The translations under genes were made by a program, and so were the position numbers. From positions 1-54,036 of the forward strand of contig NZ_CAJGZQ010000024.1 in the NCBI RefSeq assembly GCF_904846185.1: a stretch of DNA of 54,036 bases. Reading direction: 5' to 3'. The notes beneath the pieces are model-generated. The model saw only the letters and a list, made by a program, of their open reading frames with translations. It ran no database searches and had not been told where the DNA came from. Positions 53,881-54,036 of this stretch are shown piece after piece. The DNA comes from Psychrobacter immobilis (GTDB taxonomy: Bacteria; Pseudomonadota; Gammaproteobacteria; Pseudomonadales; Moraxellaceae). How positions within the stretch are numbered: the first letter of the stretch is position 1; the number at the start of each line of letters is the position of its first letter.

Positions 53881-54036
53881 ATAGTGACTACCAAATAGTG
53901 ATTATCAAATAGTGACTACCAAATAGTGACTACCAAATAGTGACTACCAAATAGTGACTACCAAATAGTGACTACCAAATAGTGACTACCAAATAGTGAC
54001 TACCAAATAGTGACTACCAAATAGTGACTACCAAAT
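53881..54036. repeat. 14-bp tandem repeat, at least 11 copies, running off the right edge
   Basis: The unit is ATAGTGACTACCAA. Eleven full copies and two further bases fit in the window. Only the second copy differs (ATAGTGATTATCAA). The forward frame meets TAG in every three units and the reverse strand also meets TAG, so it is not coding. There are no spacers, so it is not a CRISPR array. The true copy number and what lies beyond are unknown. Confidence 0.93.

Noticed and set aside
53881..54036. CRISPR array or coding repeat at the right edge
   Set aside because: The 14-bp units are directly joined with no spacers, and both strands meet stops within three units.
1..54036. tRNA or rRNA genes
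   Set aside because: I looked for cloverleaf-like arms and rRNA segments in the intergenic stretches by eye and saw none. A covariance-model scan could still find a small RNA.

Overview
The window looks like a chromosomal segment of a Moraxellaceae gammaproteobacterium, most likely Psychrobacter or a close relative. I judge this from the protein sequences (urea, nitrate and tyrosine gene sets of the Psychrobacter/Acinetobacter type), the moderate to low G+C, and the gene order. No database search was run. Almost everything is chromosomal metabolism. Mobile DNA is limited to the end of an IS5-type element at the left edge, a 59-bp MITE-like copy of its ends near 49.3 kb, and one possible end remnant near 25.35 kb.

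Layout. (1) 1-1790: truncated IS end and a FAD-dependent dehydrogenase. (2) 2.1-15.0 kb: a nitrogen-scavenging block of urea ABC transporter urtABCDE followed on the same strand by the urease genes ureD-ureA-ureBC-ureE-ureF-ureG-ureJ. UreB and UreC are one continuous polypeptide. A region with NtrC-like sites and a sigma-54-like promoter precedes urtA. (3) 15.2-22 kb: a trimeric autotransporter adhesin with ten 15-residue stalk repeats, an M14 carboxypeptidase, a broken phospholipase-D-like gene, an unknown small gene, a glutathione transferase-like gene and a small DUF3817-like membrane protein. (4) 22.1-26.3 kb: a Fur-box-preceded iron-siderophore ABC uptake operon fhuC-fhuD-fhuB. (5) 26.6-40.4 kb: nitrate/nitrite assimilation. 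The minus-strand set is nitrate transporter, PP2C-kinase fusion, FAD electron-transfer protein, nitrate reductase and the siroheme methyltransferase cobA; nirBD is divergent. A strong sigma-54 promoter match precedes the transporter.

(6) 40.4-53.8 kb: catabolism of phenylalanine and tyrosine: NhaC-type transporter, phhB, phhA, hpd, LysR regulator, tyrB-type aminotransferase, fahA, a small VOC protein, an orphan TRAP binding protein, an IclR regulator, maiA and an acyl-CoA-dehydrogenase-fold monooxygenase. Every step from Phe to fumarate plus acetoacetate has a gene except homogentisate ring cleavage: no cupin-type HmgA is present. The VOC protein between fahA and maiA carries a complete extradiol-type His-His-Glu set plus the catalytic-type Tyr, and is my best candidate for a non-canonical homogentisate dioxygenase. 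(7) 53.88 kb to the right edge: at least eleven perfect or near-perfect 14-bp tandem repeats that run off the window.

The main theme is nitrogen: urea and nitrate are taken up and reduced or hydrolysed to ammonium, apparently under sigma-54/NtrC control, while aromatic amino acids are broken down by a separately regulated cluster.
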